From: Prosthecobacter debontii
GTDB lineage: Bacteria > Verrucomicrobiota > Verrucomicrobiia > Chthoniobacterales > Chthoniobacteraceae
DNA length: 63,418 nt
Assembly (NCBI GenBank): GCA_945905735.1
Contig: CAMDQC010000010.1
Coordinates: 1-63,418 of the forward strand
Direction: 5' to 3'
The translations under genes and the position numbers were made by a program. The notes beneath the pieces were generated by a model. That model was not told where the DNA came from. It saw only the letters and a program-made list of their open reading frames with translations, and made no database searches. This document shows, one piece after another, positions 24,820 to 34,109 of this stretch (position 1 is its first letter; each line of letters starts with the position of its first letter).

Positions 24820-26397
24820 TCAATCTTTCTCCGGCTTCTCGCCGACTCCACCGCCTAAAAACTTCCGCCATTTGACTTCGACATCATTGGCCTGCTTCGG
24901 GCCGGGAGTGATGCGACCGTCGCTGACGAGCTTCTCCATCGTGGCGGTGAGTTCGGCGACGAGTTCGGGCTTTTCCGCCCAGAGGTTTTTCTTTTCACCG
25001 AGGTCGGTGGCGAGGTCGTAGAGCTGGCCGGTCGGGAGCTTGCCCCCTTTTGCTCCGAAGCCGCCGCCGCCTTGTCCGAAGATGATTTTCCACGCGCCCT
25101 TGCGCAGCGCGGGCAGGCCGCTGGCCGCATGACTGATTGCGTATTCGCGTGTCGGCTGCGTGCCACCTTTGAGCAGCGGGACCAAGCTCACGCTGTCCTC
25201 CGCGGCGTTGTCGGGGAGTTTGGCGTCGAGGGTTTCGGCGAGCGTGGCGATCACGTCGCTCTGCTGAACCAGCGCGTCGCAGCGGACGTCCGCTTTCACC
25301 ACGCCGGGCCAGCGCACGATGAACGGAACACGGTGTCCGCCTTCCCACGCATCGGCTTTGTATCCGCGCAGAGGGCCGCTGGGGAAATGGCCTTTCGCTT
25401 CCAGTTCCGCCGCGCCGATGTAGGGCGCGCAGCCATTGTCGCTGGTGAAAAAGACGAGCGTCTTGTCCGCAGCGCCGCTCTTTTCCAGCGCGTCGAGCAC
25501 GCGTCCCACGACGGCGTCGGTCTGCATCACGAAATCCGCGTACTCATTGAGCCCGCTCTTGCCATGCCATCCTTCCGCGAGAGCGATGGGCGTGTGCGGC
25601 GCGGTGAGCGGGAGGTAGAGAAAGAACGGCTCGGGCTGCTTCGCGGACCGCTCGATGAACGCGCTCGCGCGGTCGCCCAACGCTGGCAGGATGCCTTCGA
25701 GCTGCCAGCCCGCGAGCGCCGGGCCTTCCTTGCTTGCTTGGCTTTTCCCGAGCTTCGACGCGGGCAGGAACTCGGACGGGATGCCGACCGTGCGGTCGTT
25801 CTCGATGAAACAAAACGGCGGCCAGTTTGGCACATCGGTGCCGAAGTATTCATCAAAACCCCGCGTCACTGGACCTCCGCCGATGGGCTTGGCAAAATAC
25901 TCCCGCCAAGCCGCGCGATGCGCTTCGGTCGCTTCGCCAGCCTTCGCGCCGCGCCCGCCGCTGAAGAGTGGTTTTTGCTCCGGCGCGACGTTCCAATCCC
26001 AGCCGAGATGCCACTTCCCCACAATGCCCGTGCGATAGCCATTCTGCTTCAGCAAGCTCGCAATCGTCAGCCGGTCCGCAGCGATGAGCGGTTTTTCGAG
26101 ATAGCCGACAATGCCGCTCTGCAAGCGCGACCGCCAATGATAGCGCCCCGTGAGCAACGCGTAGCGCGAAGGCGAACACACGCCACTCGAAGTATGCGCA
26201 TCGGTGAACCTCATGCCCTGCGCCGCGAGCTTGTCGATATTCGGCGTCGGGATCTTCCCGCGCTCCGGGTTGTAGCATCGCAGGTCACCATAACCGAGGT
26301 CGTCGGCCAGGATAATGAGGACGTTCGGCTTCGATGCGGCGCGAGCGGGAAAGGCGAACGCGCAAACGACGGTGACGATAAAAATAAGTGCCTTCAT
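24820..26397 (-). CDS. Exported arylsulfatase-family sulfatase
   Basis: The 525-aa protein has a signal peptide (MKALIFIVTVVCAFAFPARA) and the type I sulfatase fold. Key features are the metal-binding LIILADDLGYGD, the formylglycine motif GVCSPSRYALLTGRY (Cys to be oxidised to formylglycine), GKWHLG and FFTSDNGC. Such enzymes remove sulfate from polysaccharides or glycosaminoglycans in the periplasm. No formylglycine-generating enzyme is in the window. It lies between two large exported proteins on the same strand, with the next one also containing a sulfatase domain. Confidence 0.95.
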   Translation of the reverse strand: MKALIFIVTVVCAFAFPARAASKPNVLIILADDLGYGDLRCYNPERGKIPTPNIDKLAAQGMRFTDAHTSSGVCSPSRYALLTGRYHWRSRLQSGIVGYLEKPLIAADRLTIASLLKQNGYRTGIVGKWHLGWDWNVAPEQKPLFSGGRGAKAGEATEAHRAAWREYFAKPIGGGPVTRGFDEYFGTDVPNWPPFCFIENDRTVGIPSEFLPASKLGKSQASKEGPALAGWQLEGILPALGDRASAFIERSAKQPEPFFLYLPLTAPHTPIALAEGWHGKSGLNEYADFVMQTDAVVGRVLDALEKSGAADKTLVFFTSDNGCAPYIGAAELEAKGHFPSGPLRGYKADAWEGGHRVPFIVRWPGVVKADVRCDALVQQSDVIATLAETLDAKLPDNAAEDSVSLVPLLKGGTQPTREYAISHAASGLPALRKGAWKIIFGQGGGGFGAKGGKLPTGQLYDLATDLGEKKNLWAEKPELVAELTATMEKLVSDGRITPGPKQANDVEVKWRKFLGGGVGEKPEKD

Positions 26398-26513
26398 AAC
26401 GGAGTCGCTTCGGATGGTGCGGGGTTCCCTTCCGCTTTCACAGCACTTGTTGCGTGAAATCTACTCCATACTGAGACCACCCGCTCCGCGCTTTGCTCTG
26501 CCTTTGTTTCGCC

Positions 26514-29500
26514 CTACTGCGCAATCACCGGAATGGTCACGCGGTAGAATCCGCGGGGCTGTGACAGTCGGGCAGCGTCGAGCTCGGTGAAGGTGGCGGT
26601 GCTGCCGTCGCTGGTGACGCTGCCGATATCCGTCCAGGTGCCGGTGGTGAGGTCGCTCAGATATTGCAGCGTGTAGGTAGTGCCGGGGGTGGATTTGAAG
26701 TCGAGCTGGATGAGGCTGTTGTCGCCGCTGCGCGTGAAGCTGGAGATGGCGAGTGCTTCGGTGACGTTGTTTTTTACCACGAACTGTCCCATGAGGCCTT
26801 CGTCTTCGTGGTTTGAGAAATGGCAGTGATACATGAAGGGGTTGGTCTCGCTGGCAAATCCATCGAACTTCGCGATGAAGCTGACGGTTTGGTTTTGGCC
26901 GATGAAGAGCGTGTCTTTCCAGCCTTCCTCGTAGGCTTTGATTCCGGTGTTGTTGCCGCCGGTCCGCGAGATGAGGTGGAACTGGATGTCGTGGATGTGG
27001 AACGAGTGGCTGAAGGCGGAGGTGTTGACGACGTTCCAGCGCTCGACGGCGTTGAGGTTGAGGTTCTGGTTTATGACGTTCGACGAATAGACGAGGTTGT
27101 CGAAGCTGAACGGGAGTCCGCTGCCGGGGAAGCCGTTGGTCATGGTGACAGTGCGCGTGTTGGTCACGTCGGCGAGGCCGTAGAAGGTATTCGTCGTGAG
27201 CGTGGTGGGGCGCGTGTTGACGGGGTTTGCGGTGGTGGCGCCGACGTTGATGCGGAGGATGTTGAACGTGGTGTTGTTGAGCAAGCTGCCGAACTGCCCC
27301 GTCTGCGCGGGCTCGCCGCCGGGGAAGTCGTTTGCCTGTCCGCTGTTGAAGGCTTGCAAGTCGAATGACGAGCCGACGGTCGCGCCGGTGAGATCGACGA
27401 GGATTTCTGCGCGTTCGCCGACTGCGAGGACGAGGCGGGTCAAGGCGATCGGCGCATTGACGAGGCCGCCGTCGGTGGCGATTTGGTAGAAGGTGCGTCC
27501 GTCGCTAAAGCCGAGGTTGTAGCTGCGCTCGATCTCGGCGTTGAGGATGCGGAGACGGACGTATTGCTTTGGCAATGTGACCTGCGGGCTGAGCGTTCCG
27601 TTTACCAGCATGTAGTCGCCGTATGCGCTCTGCGTGACTCCCGCGAGGCCGGTGACGAATTGATTCGCGGCCCAGCGGCGGCTGGTGAGCGAGAGCGGGA
27701 AATCATCGACGCCGTAGGTGCGCGGGAGGTTGAGCGCAGACTCGATGGGATCGCGGATGATGATCATGCCGCCGCCGCCTTTGGTGAGCTGGTCCTGCGT
27801 GTGTTCGTGGAGGTGCGGGTGGTACCAGTAGGTGCCGGCGTTGTTGTCCACTTTGAACTGCGGACGCCATGTGGTTCCTGCGGGGATGACCTGGTGCGGC
27901 CCGCCGTCCATGATGGCGGGGATGTGGAATCCGTGCCAGTGCGTGGTGGTGGATTCGGTGAGGTTGTTCGCGACGTTGAGCTGCACCCAGTCGCCTTTGT
28001 TCATGATGAGCGTGGGGCCCCAGAACAGCATGTTGTTGTACGAAATCGTGTTGGTGTCGGCAGTGTTCTGGAAGGTGGTGTTTCCAAAGCGTTTCGTGGT
28101 CGTGTGGAGGTCGAGGTTGAACGTCGTGCCGGTCATCACTTCGGGGACGATGAGCGGATTGTAGGTCTGCGTGGCGGTGAGCGTGACGCGCACGGGAGCT
28201 GTGGTGGTGACGTTTCCCGCGGCGTCGAAGGCGACGGCGGTGATGCCGTTCGTGCCGTAGCTGAGCGGGATGGTGACGCTCCAGTTTGCGAAGCCGTTCG
28301 CGGTGGTCGCTGTGACGCCGTTGACGGTGACTTTTGAAATACCGGAGAGCGCATCGGAGCTGGTGCCGCTCACGGTGAGCGTCGCGGTCGCGGTGGAAAG
28401 CGCGGACGCTGGCGAGGTGATGGCGACCACCGGCGCGACGTTGTCCTGCGTGGAGGAGACGACGTTGCTGTTCACCGATGAGCCGATCGTATTCGTCGCG
28501 ATGACGCGGTAGTAGTAGGTCACGCCGCTGGCGAGGTTCGTGAATGTGGCGCTCGGCGTGGTGACGTTTTGCGAAACGACGCCGGCGGTGAATGCAGCGT
28601 TGGTGGCGATTTGGATCGTGTAGCTCGTCGCGCCGCTGACTGCGGGCCACGTGATGGTCTGCGTTCCGCCCTGGCTGAACAGCGGCAGCGCGGCGAGCAC
28701 CGGCGCGGATGGCGCGGTGTTCGAGCCGACCGCGAGACTCACGGCACGCATGGTGTTTCCGGTGGCGTTTGTCGTATTGGTAAATGTGATCGTGTCGCTG
28801 TAGCTGCCGACGGCGAGCGAGTTCGCGGTGGTGTTGATGCTCGCGGTGACGGTCGTATTTGCGCCCGCTGCGAGTGTGCCGCTCGCGCTGGAAAGTGTGA
28901 CCCACGCGGCGGTCTTCGCAGCGGTCCAGTTCATCGAAGCGTTGCCGGTGTTCGTAAGCGTGTAAGCCGCGCTCGATGGTGCAAATGGCCCGCCGATGGT
29001 GCCGGTGGACGTGAGGCCCGCGGCCGGAGTGACCGCGAGGACCGGCGCGGCTGCGACGACGGTGTAGCTGCTTGCGACGTAGTCAATGCCCGCCGTGGAG
29101 TCGGTCGCCAGGATCGAGTAATTTACCGTGGTACCCGTGGGCTGGAGCGGAATCGTGGCAGTGTAGTTTCCGCCGCCCGCTGCGGTCATCGCGACTGTCA
29201 CCGGTGAACTCGCGCCGCCGACATTCACCTTGATGTCGTCGAGGCGGACGGTGGGCACCTGATTCATGCCGCCACCCGCGAAACGGAAGCGCAGCTTCAG
29301 CGTGCTCACGCGTTCGGCGGCGGAAAGCGTGTAGCTCTTCAGCGTGAAGGCGTAGTTGGCCGCGGTCGCTTCATTGATGCGCGTGGTCCACGTGGTGCCG
29401 TCCGTGGATGTCTGGAAGTCCCAGCCTTGAGCGCCCGTGATTCCGGTCGTGGAGACGTAGAACTCGACGGAGCCAGCCGTGCCAGCCGCGTTGATGTTGT

Positions 29501-32500
29501 TCGTCGTGGTAATCGTGTTCTGGGCGATGTTTGGCGAGTTCCCAAAGACCTCCATGCCAAACTGATTGCCCTGCCCGACCGGCGTATTATTCCCGGCGGC
29601 GGTCTGGCGGAACGGCGAAGTCGGAGGACCGGCAAACGTGATCGTCCAAGGATAAACGGTGCCCGCACCGAGCCATTGCGTGCCGGCAGCCGTGCCCATT
29701 GTTTCATTGAAGACGGTGGTGGTGCCGGAGCCCGTGTCATAGGTAAGAGCCACGCTGGAGATCGTCGTCGATGGTGCGGGGGTAACATTGGCAGTGACAG
29801 TAACCGCCTCGCCGCCCACCGGCACGATTGGATTCAGCGCCACGGAATTGATCGTCGTCGGCGCGGTGGTCGAAAAGTTACCGAGGTCCGCGACGAGCGA
29901 GTAGTACGCTGCCTGCCGCGCGGTCGTCATCGCATTCACGCCGCCCGCGAGCAGATTGGTCGCCTCGTACGGATCGGCTGTCAGATCGTAAAACTCGTCA
30001 CTCCCGGTCTTAGGTCGGATGACTTTGTATTGGCTGTTGCGCAAGGCCCGCCCGCCGAAGGTCGCATCGCTCGTGTCGAACAATTCACTATACGCTTGGG
30101 GCCGCGTGACTGTCTGGTTCTGCAAGATCGGCAGCAGGCTCTGCGAATCGAGCGTCGTCCCGCCGGGGATGGTTGCGGCGACGTTGATCCCCGCGAGTTC
30201 GAGAATCGTCGAGTAGAGATCGGCTACGTGAACGAGTTGCGTCGCGGTGCGGCCGGGTGCCGCCACATTGGGCCCGCGGATGATCATCGGCACGCGGACG
30301 CCGCCCTCGTAGAGCGTGGCTTTACCCCGGCTTGCGGGATAGGGCGATTGCAACGTCGCCGTCGGCGTGCCGTTGTCGCCGATGAAAATGACCGTGGTCG
30401 TGTTCTGATCGACACCGGCGAGCAGGCGTCCGATTTCCGAGTCCATCGCCTCGACTGCGGCATTGTAGTGAACGAGCGAGTTTCCCGCAATCGCGAGCGA
30501 CGCCCAACCGGCGACCGTCGTGTCGTAAGTGTGCAGGGCGTCCGGCGGCTTGTGATACGGCGTGTGCGGTGCATTGAAGGCGACCGAAGTGAACCACGGC
30601 TTTCCGACAGCGACCTGCGTGTTGATGAACGAGAGCGCGTCATTCACGTTATCCGACGTGGCATATGTCGTGGAAGTCGCGCTGCTCGCGGAGGCACCGC
30701 TGCCCGTGACTTTTGTCCAACTGTAGAAATCCGTGATCTCTCCGATGAGCGCACCCGCAAACGATGGCCAGCCGCCGATGAGGCACGGGGCAGTCTGCCC
30801 GCCACCGAGATGCCATTTCCCGATATGCTTGAGCTGATAGTCCAGCCCGGCGTTCGCGGCAAAGGCATCGGGCAATGTGAACTCGGAAGCCTGCAACGCG
30901 TTGTTCGCAGCGGCGCTCACCACATTGCCGGTGCCAGTGCGAAATCCGAGGCGGCCCGTGAGCACGCTGGAACGCGACGGGGAGCAGAGCGCATACGCGT
31001 GTGCGCTCGCGAACTTCACACCACCCGCGGCGAGCGATGCGATGTTCGGCGTCGGCGCCAGCGAGACGCCGGGGCTTGTGTTGTAGAGCGAGCTGGCATC
31101 GAGCCCATAATCGTCCGCGACGATGAGCAGGATGCTGTTCCGGTTACTCGCGGGCGCGACGGTGAAAGTGAATGTAGTATTCGTCGTGGTCGCGCCATCG
31201 TTCACACCGACGGTGACAGTTGCAGAGCCGCTCTGATTCGTCGCCGGCGTGACCGTGACCGTGCGATTCGCGCCGCTGCCGCCAAAGGTGATGTTCGCAT
31301 TCGGCAGCATCGTCGTATTTGACGAACTGCCGCTGACGGTGAGGCTGGCGACCGCCGTCTCCGCATCGCCCACGGTGAAGGCGATGCCGCTCACCGCCGT
31401 GTTGATCGCGACATTCCGGTTCGCGATGCCGGTGATCGTCGGCGGCGAATTCGGCGGACCGAGCACATAGCTCGTCGTTGCACTTTGCGCTACCGTCGCG
31501 GCGGTCTGTCCATTCGCGTCGTACGTGGCGAGCGCCGTGCGATTCACACGACCATACTCCGTGCCGGACGAGCCGAGCGTGGCGTAGGTGGATGATTTGG
31601 AAATGCCGGTGGAGACAAGCCCAGTCGCCTTGTTTGTGAACGGCGTGAAATTCGAAGCCGCCGACGCATCCACCGAGTATGTCCCGCCTTCCACGGAACT
31701 CCACGTGAGCGTGACATTCGGCGCGGAAACGCTCGGCGTGCTAATCGTGAGCGGTTTGTTTGCGCCGCCGATGAACTGCTGCGTGAGCGGCGTGTCCGCA
31801 TTCATCACCGCCGCGCTGGAAGCACCGCCGCTCGGTGTCCCGAAATATGCGCGCCCCGTGGTGTAAGGATACTGCGGCGTGCCGTCGGCATTGATCGGCG
31901 TGAAGTAAGCCCACGTCCCCGCAGGAAATTCCGGCGTCAGGCAGAAGCGCACGTTTTGCTCGTTGAGATCGAAGTCACGAATCGTCGCGCTCGTCGTCTG
32001 CGTCTGCCCGAGGTCGCCGCGATAATCGAAGTCCTCGATATAGTGGCCGAGCAAATAGGCGCTACCAACTGCGGTAGTGACTGCCGGGCCATATTGATTC
32101 GCCGCAAGCGTCGTGCGGTTTTGCACACGCTGCGCCCAAAGCGGGAGCACCTGACGCACGGTAATCACCGTCGTCCCATTCGTGCCATTGCGGAGCGTGA
32201 AGCCCGAGATCATCCGGCGAATTCCGCTGCCCGCATTCGTCGGATCGCTGTATCCGTAAGGCCCGTAAACCGGAATGCCGTCCGCGGCCCACGCGACGAT
32301 GGGCGAGTGCGCAGTAGGAGCAGCAGCGCTTTCCGTGTAGCGATTCGTCCCAGCATTGTAGTCCACATGGTCGCCGAGCTGATACCGCAGCGCGATGGGA
32401 TGCGCGTGGTAGTGGTAGTTGTTCCCCGCTTGATGCGCGAGCCCGGCGTCAAACGTGACGCCTTCATTGTGATACCCGTCGCGATTCCAAATCCCGTCGC

Positions 32501-32999
32501 CCGTCAGCCCGTTCCCCGGCGTCGCGTCCGTCGCGCTCCCGTTCACGTAAGAAAACGCATCGCGCGAATCGAACATCGACACGCCATTCACCATCCGCCC
32601 CGTCGCACCGAGCCCCGTGAGCGTCTTCGTCGTCGGGATCACCGGCGTCCTCGGGATGCGATAAACCACCGCCGTGTTCGATGGGAAGTTCGGGAAGTTC
32701 TGCGTCTTCGCCGCATCCAAGTACCACGGGCCCATGATGTGCGAAGCGAGCCCCGTCGTCCGGATATACACCCAGCTCGCCGAGTAGTTGATCTCGTTCA
32801 CATCGGCGTAGGCGGGATTCGTCTGCGTCCCCGTGCCGCGCGACCATGTCGTGGAAGTCGTGCCCGCCGTCTCATTCGCGGTGCTTTGGTAAATGCGGGC
32901 ATACTGCCCCGACTGCGCGGTGTACCAGGAAGTGAGCTGCGGGTCGGCGTGCGCAACCCCGAGACTGGCGAGAAGGGCGAAGAAGGTAAGGAATTTCAT
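26514..32999 (-). CDS. Giant exported fusion: YHYH domain, sulfatase, Ig/FN3 repeats and multicopper oxidase
   Basis: About 2161 aa starting at MKFLTFFALLASLGVAHADP (signal peptide). Domains in order: a YHYH domain (about 100-300, NNYHYHAHPIALRYQ); Ig-like repeats; a complete sulfatase (about 620-1040) with LLIVADDYG, formylglycine motif ALCSPSRSSVLTGR and GKWHLGG; beta-sandwich and FN3 repeats (to about 1600); and a C-terminal multicopper oxidase of laccase/CopA type (about 1610-2090). The oxidase keeps all copper-ligand motifs: THWHGFHIP, YWYHPHLHEH, HSFHIHDIQFH and MYHCHFSNHEDEGLM. The last 60 residues end FYRVTIPVIAQ, a module shared with neighbours. The reading frame is unbroken, so a true fusion is likely. 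Substrates are unknown. Confidence 0.9.
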   Translation of the reverse strand: MKFLTFFALLASLGVAHADPQLTSWYTAQSGQYARIYQSTANETAGTTSTTWSRGTGTQTNPAYADVNEINYSASWVYIRTTGLASHIMGPWYLDAAKTQNFPNFPSNTAVVYRIPRTPVIPTTKTLTGLGATGRMVNGVSMFDSRDAFSYVNGSATDATPGNGLTGDGIWNRDGYHNEGVTFDAGLAHQAGNNYHYHAHPIALRYQLGDHVDYNAGTNRYTESAAAPTAHSPIVAWAADGIPVYGPYGYSDPTNAGSGIRRMISGFTLRNGTNGTTVITVRQVLPLWAQRVQNRTTLAANQYGPAVTTAVGSAYLLGHYIEDFDYRGDLGQTQTTSATIRDFDLNEQNVRFCLTPEFPAGTWAYFTPINADGTPQYPYTTGRAYFGTPSGGASSAAVMNADTPLTQQFIGGANKPLTISTPSVSAPNVTLTWSSVEGGTYSVDASAASNFTPFTNKATGLVSTGISKSSTYATLGSSGTEYGRVNRTALATYDANGQTAATVAQSATTSYVLGPPNSPPTITGIANRNVAINTAVSGIAFTVGDAETAVASLTVSGSSSNTTMLPNANITFGGSGANRTVTVTPATNQSGSATVTVGVNDGATTTNTTFTFTVAPASNRNSILLIVADDYGLDASSLYNTSPGVSLAPTPNIASLAAGGVKFASAHAYALCSPSRSSVLTGRLGFRTGTGNVVSAAANNALQASEFTLPDAFAANAGLDYQLKHIGKWHLGGGQTAPCLIGGWPSFAGALIGEITDFYSWTKVTGSGASASSATSTTYATSDNVNDALSFINTQVAVGKPWFTSVAFNAPHTPYHKPPDALHTYDTTVAGWASLAIAGNSLVHYNAAVEAMDSEIGRLLAGVDQNTTTVIFIGDNGTPTATLQSPYPASRGKATLYEGGVRVPMIIRGPNVAAPGRTATQLVHVADLYSTILELAGINVAATIPGGTTLDSQSLLPILQNQTVTRPQAYSELFDTSDATFGGRALRNSQYKVIRPKTGSDEFYDLTADPYEATNLLAGGVNAMTTARQAAYYSLVADLGNFSTTAPTTINSVALNPIVPVGGEAVTVTANVTPAPSTTISSVALTYDTGSGTTTVFNETMGTAAGTQWLGAGTVYPWTITFAGPPTSPFRQTAAGNNTPVGQGNQFGMEVFGNSPNIAQNTITTTNNINAAGTAGSVEFYVSTTGITGAQGWDFQTSTDGTTWTTRINEATAANYAFTLKSYTLSAAERVSTLKLRFRFAGGGMNQVPTVRLDDIKVNVGGASSPVTVAMTAAGGGNYTATIPLQPTGTTVNYSILATDSTAGIDYVASSYTVVAAAPVLAVTPAAGLTSTGTIGGPFAPSSAAYTLTNTGNASMNWTAAKTAAWVTLSSASGTLAAGANTTVTASINTTANSLAVGSYSDTITFTNTTNATGNTMRAVSLAVGSNTAPSAPVLAALPLFSQGGTQTITWPAVSGATSYTIQIATNAAFTAGVVSQNVTTPSATFTNLASGVTYYYRVIATNTIGSSVNSNVVSSTQDNVAPVVAITSPASALSTATATLTVSGTSSDALSGISKVTVNGVTATTANGFANWSVTIPLSYGTNGITAVAFDAAGNVTTTAPVRVTLTATQTYNPLIVPEVMTGTTFNLDLHTTTKRFGNTTFQNTADTNTISYNNMLFWGPTLIMNKGDWVQLNVANNLTESTTTHWHGFHIPAIMDGGPHQVIPAGTTWRPQFKVDNNAGTYWYHPHLHEHTQDQLTKGGGGMIIIRDPIESALNLPRTYGVDDFPLSLTSRRWAANQFVTGLAGVTQSAYGDYMLVNGTLSPQVTLPKQYVRLRILNAEIERSYNLGFSDGRTFYQIATDGGLVNAPIALTRLVLAVGERAEILVDLTGATVGSSFDLQAFNSGQANDFPGGEPAQTGQFGSLLNNTTFNILRINVGATTANPVNTRPTTLTTNTFYGLADVTNTRTVTMTNGFPGSGLPFSFDNLVYSSNVINQNLNLNAVERWNVVNTSAFSHSFHIHDIQFHLISRTGGNNTGIKAYEEGWKDTLFIGQNQTVSFIAKFDGFASETNPFMYHCHFSNHEDEGLMGQFVVKNNVTEALAISSFTRSGDNSLIQLDFKSTPGTTYTLQYLSDLTTGTWTDIGSVTSDGSTATFTELDAARLSQPRGFYRVTIPVIAQ

Positions 33000-33182
33000 A
33001 AAGGTGTGGTTCAAGTGGGTATGTTCGAGGGGAGAGGACACCATCCTCATTAAGATATTATGAGGAGCCAAAGTGTTTATTGTAAAGAGTCTGCAAAGTC
33101 GCACGGGCATGGATCGATGACTCCTTCGGCGCGCGGCGAACATCTCAAGAAACTCGATTCAGGGCGGACGTGGCGATGGACG

Positions 33183-34058
33183 CTAGGCGAGAGTCGCGAG
33201 ATATTTGCGCAGCTCGCCCGCCACGGCTGGGTCGCGGAGAGCGAACTCGATGTTCGTTTTCACAAAGCCGAGCTTGTCGCCGATGTCGAAACGGCGTCCG
33301 CCGTAGCGCCAGCCATACACGCTCTCTTGCGTGATGAGCCGGGCGAGCGCGTCGGTGAGTTGAAGCTCGCCGTTTTTGCCCGGAGGGGTGTGGTCGAGGC
33401 AGTCGAAAATGGCGGGGGAAAGGACGTAGCGGCTGGTGATGGCGAGGCGGCTGGGAGCTTCTTCGGGCTTGGGTTTTTCCACGAGGACGTTCGCTTTCAC
33501 GAGGCCGGGAGAGACTTCCGTGCCGCCGACTATTCCGTAGCGGCTGACGCGCTCGGGGGCGACTTCCTCCACCGCGATGGCGCTGCCGCCGTGCCGCTCC
33601 CACACGTCGCAAAGCTGCCGGGTGACGGGCGCTGCGCCGGGCGCGGGCTCGACGATGGTGTCGCCCATGAGCAAGGCAAACGGCTCGTCGCCGACGTGAT
33701 GCCGTGCGTAAAGGACGGCATCGCCCAGACCGCGCATCTCGTGCTGCCAGACGAAGTGGATGCGGGCCAAATGGGAGACGGCTTGGCAGGCGGCGAGGGC
33801 TTCCGTTTTGCCCTTCGCGGCGAGTTCGTCTTCGAGTTCGCGGTTGGGGAAAAAGTGTTCTTCGATGGAGCGCTTTGCTCGCCCGATGACGATGAGGATA
33901 TCAGTGATGCCGCTCGCGACGGCTTCTTCCACGACGTATTGGATGACGGGCTTATCCACGATGGGCAGCATCTCTTTTGGCACGGCCTTGCTGATGGGCA
34001 GGAAGCGAGTGCCGTAGCCAGCGGCAGGGATGACGGCTTTGCGGACAGGTAGATTCAT
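33183..34058 (-). CDS. galU: UTP-glucose-1-phosphate uridylyltransferase
   Basis: Makes UDP-glucose from UTP and glucose-1-phosphate for cell-envelope polysaccharides. About 291 aa, of usual GalU length, with the nucleotide-binding signature VIPAAGYGTRFLPISKAVPKE, LPIVDKP, the LMGDTIV metal/nucleotide segment and the KNGELQLTDALA and RRFDIGDKLGF motifs. The ATG at 34058 (MNLPVRKAVIPAAGYG) fits the family; six extra codons upstream are possible. It follows dnaB on the same strand after 51 bp and could be co-transcribed. It would supply the rfbB and glycosyltransferase pathways elsewhere in the window with activated sugars. Confidence 0.96.
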   Translation of the reverse strand: MNLPVRKAVIPAAGYGTRFLPISKAVPKEMLPIVDKPVIQYVVEEAVASGITDILIVIGRAKRSIEEHFFPNRELEDELAAKGKTEALAACQAVSHLARIHFVWQHEMRGLGDAVLYARHHVGDEPFALLMGDTIVEPAPGAAPVTRQLCDVWERHGGSAIAVEEVAPERVSRYGIVGGTEVSPGLVKANVLVEKPKPEEAPSRLAITSRYVLSPAIFDCLDHTPPGKNGELQLTDALARLITQESVYGWRYGGRRFDIGDKLGFVKTNIEFALRDPAVAGELRKYLATLA

Positions 34059-34109
34059 CCACGCCGTGTACCGCAAAAACGCATCACGGGTCCACGTATT
34101 TGAGGAAAG

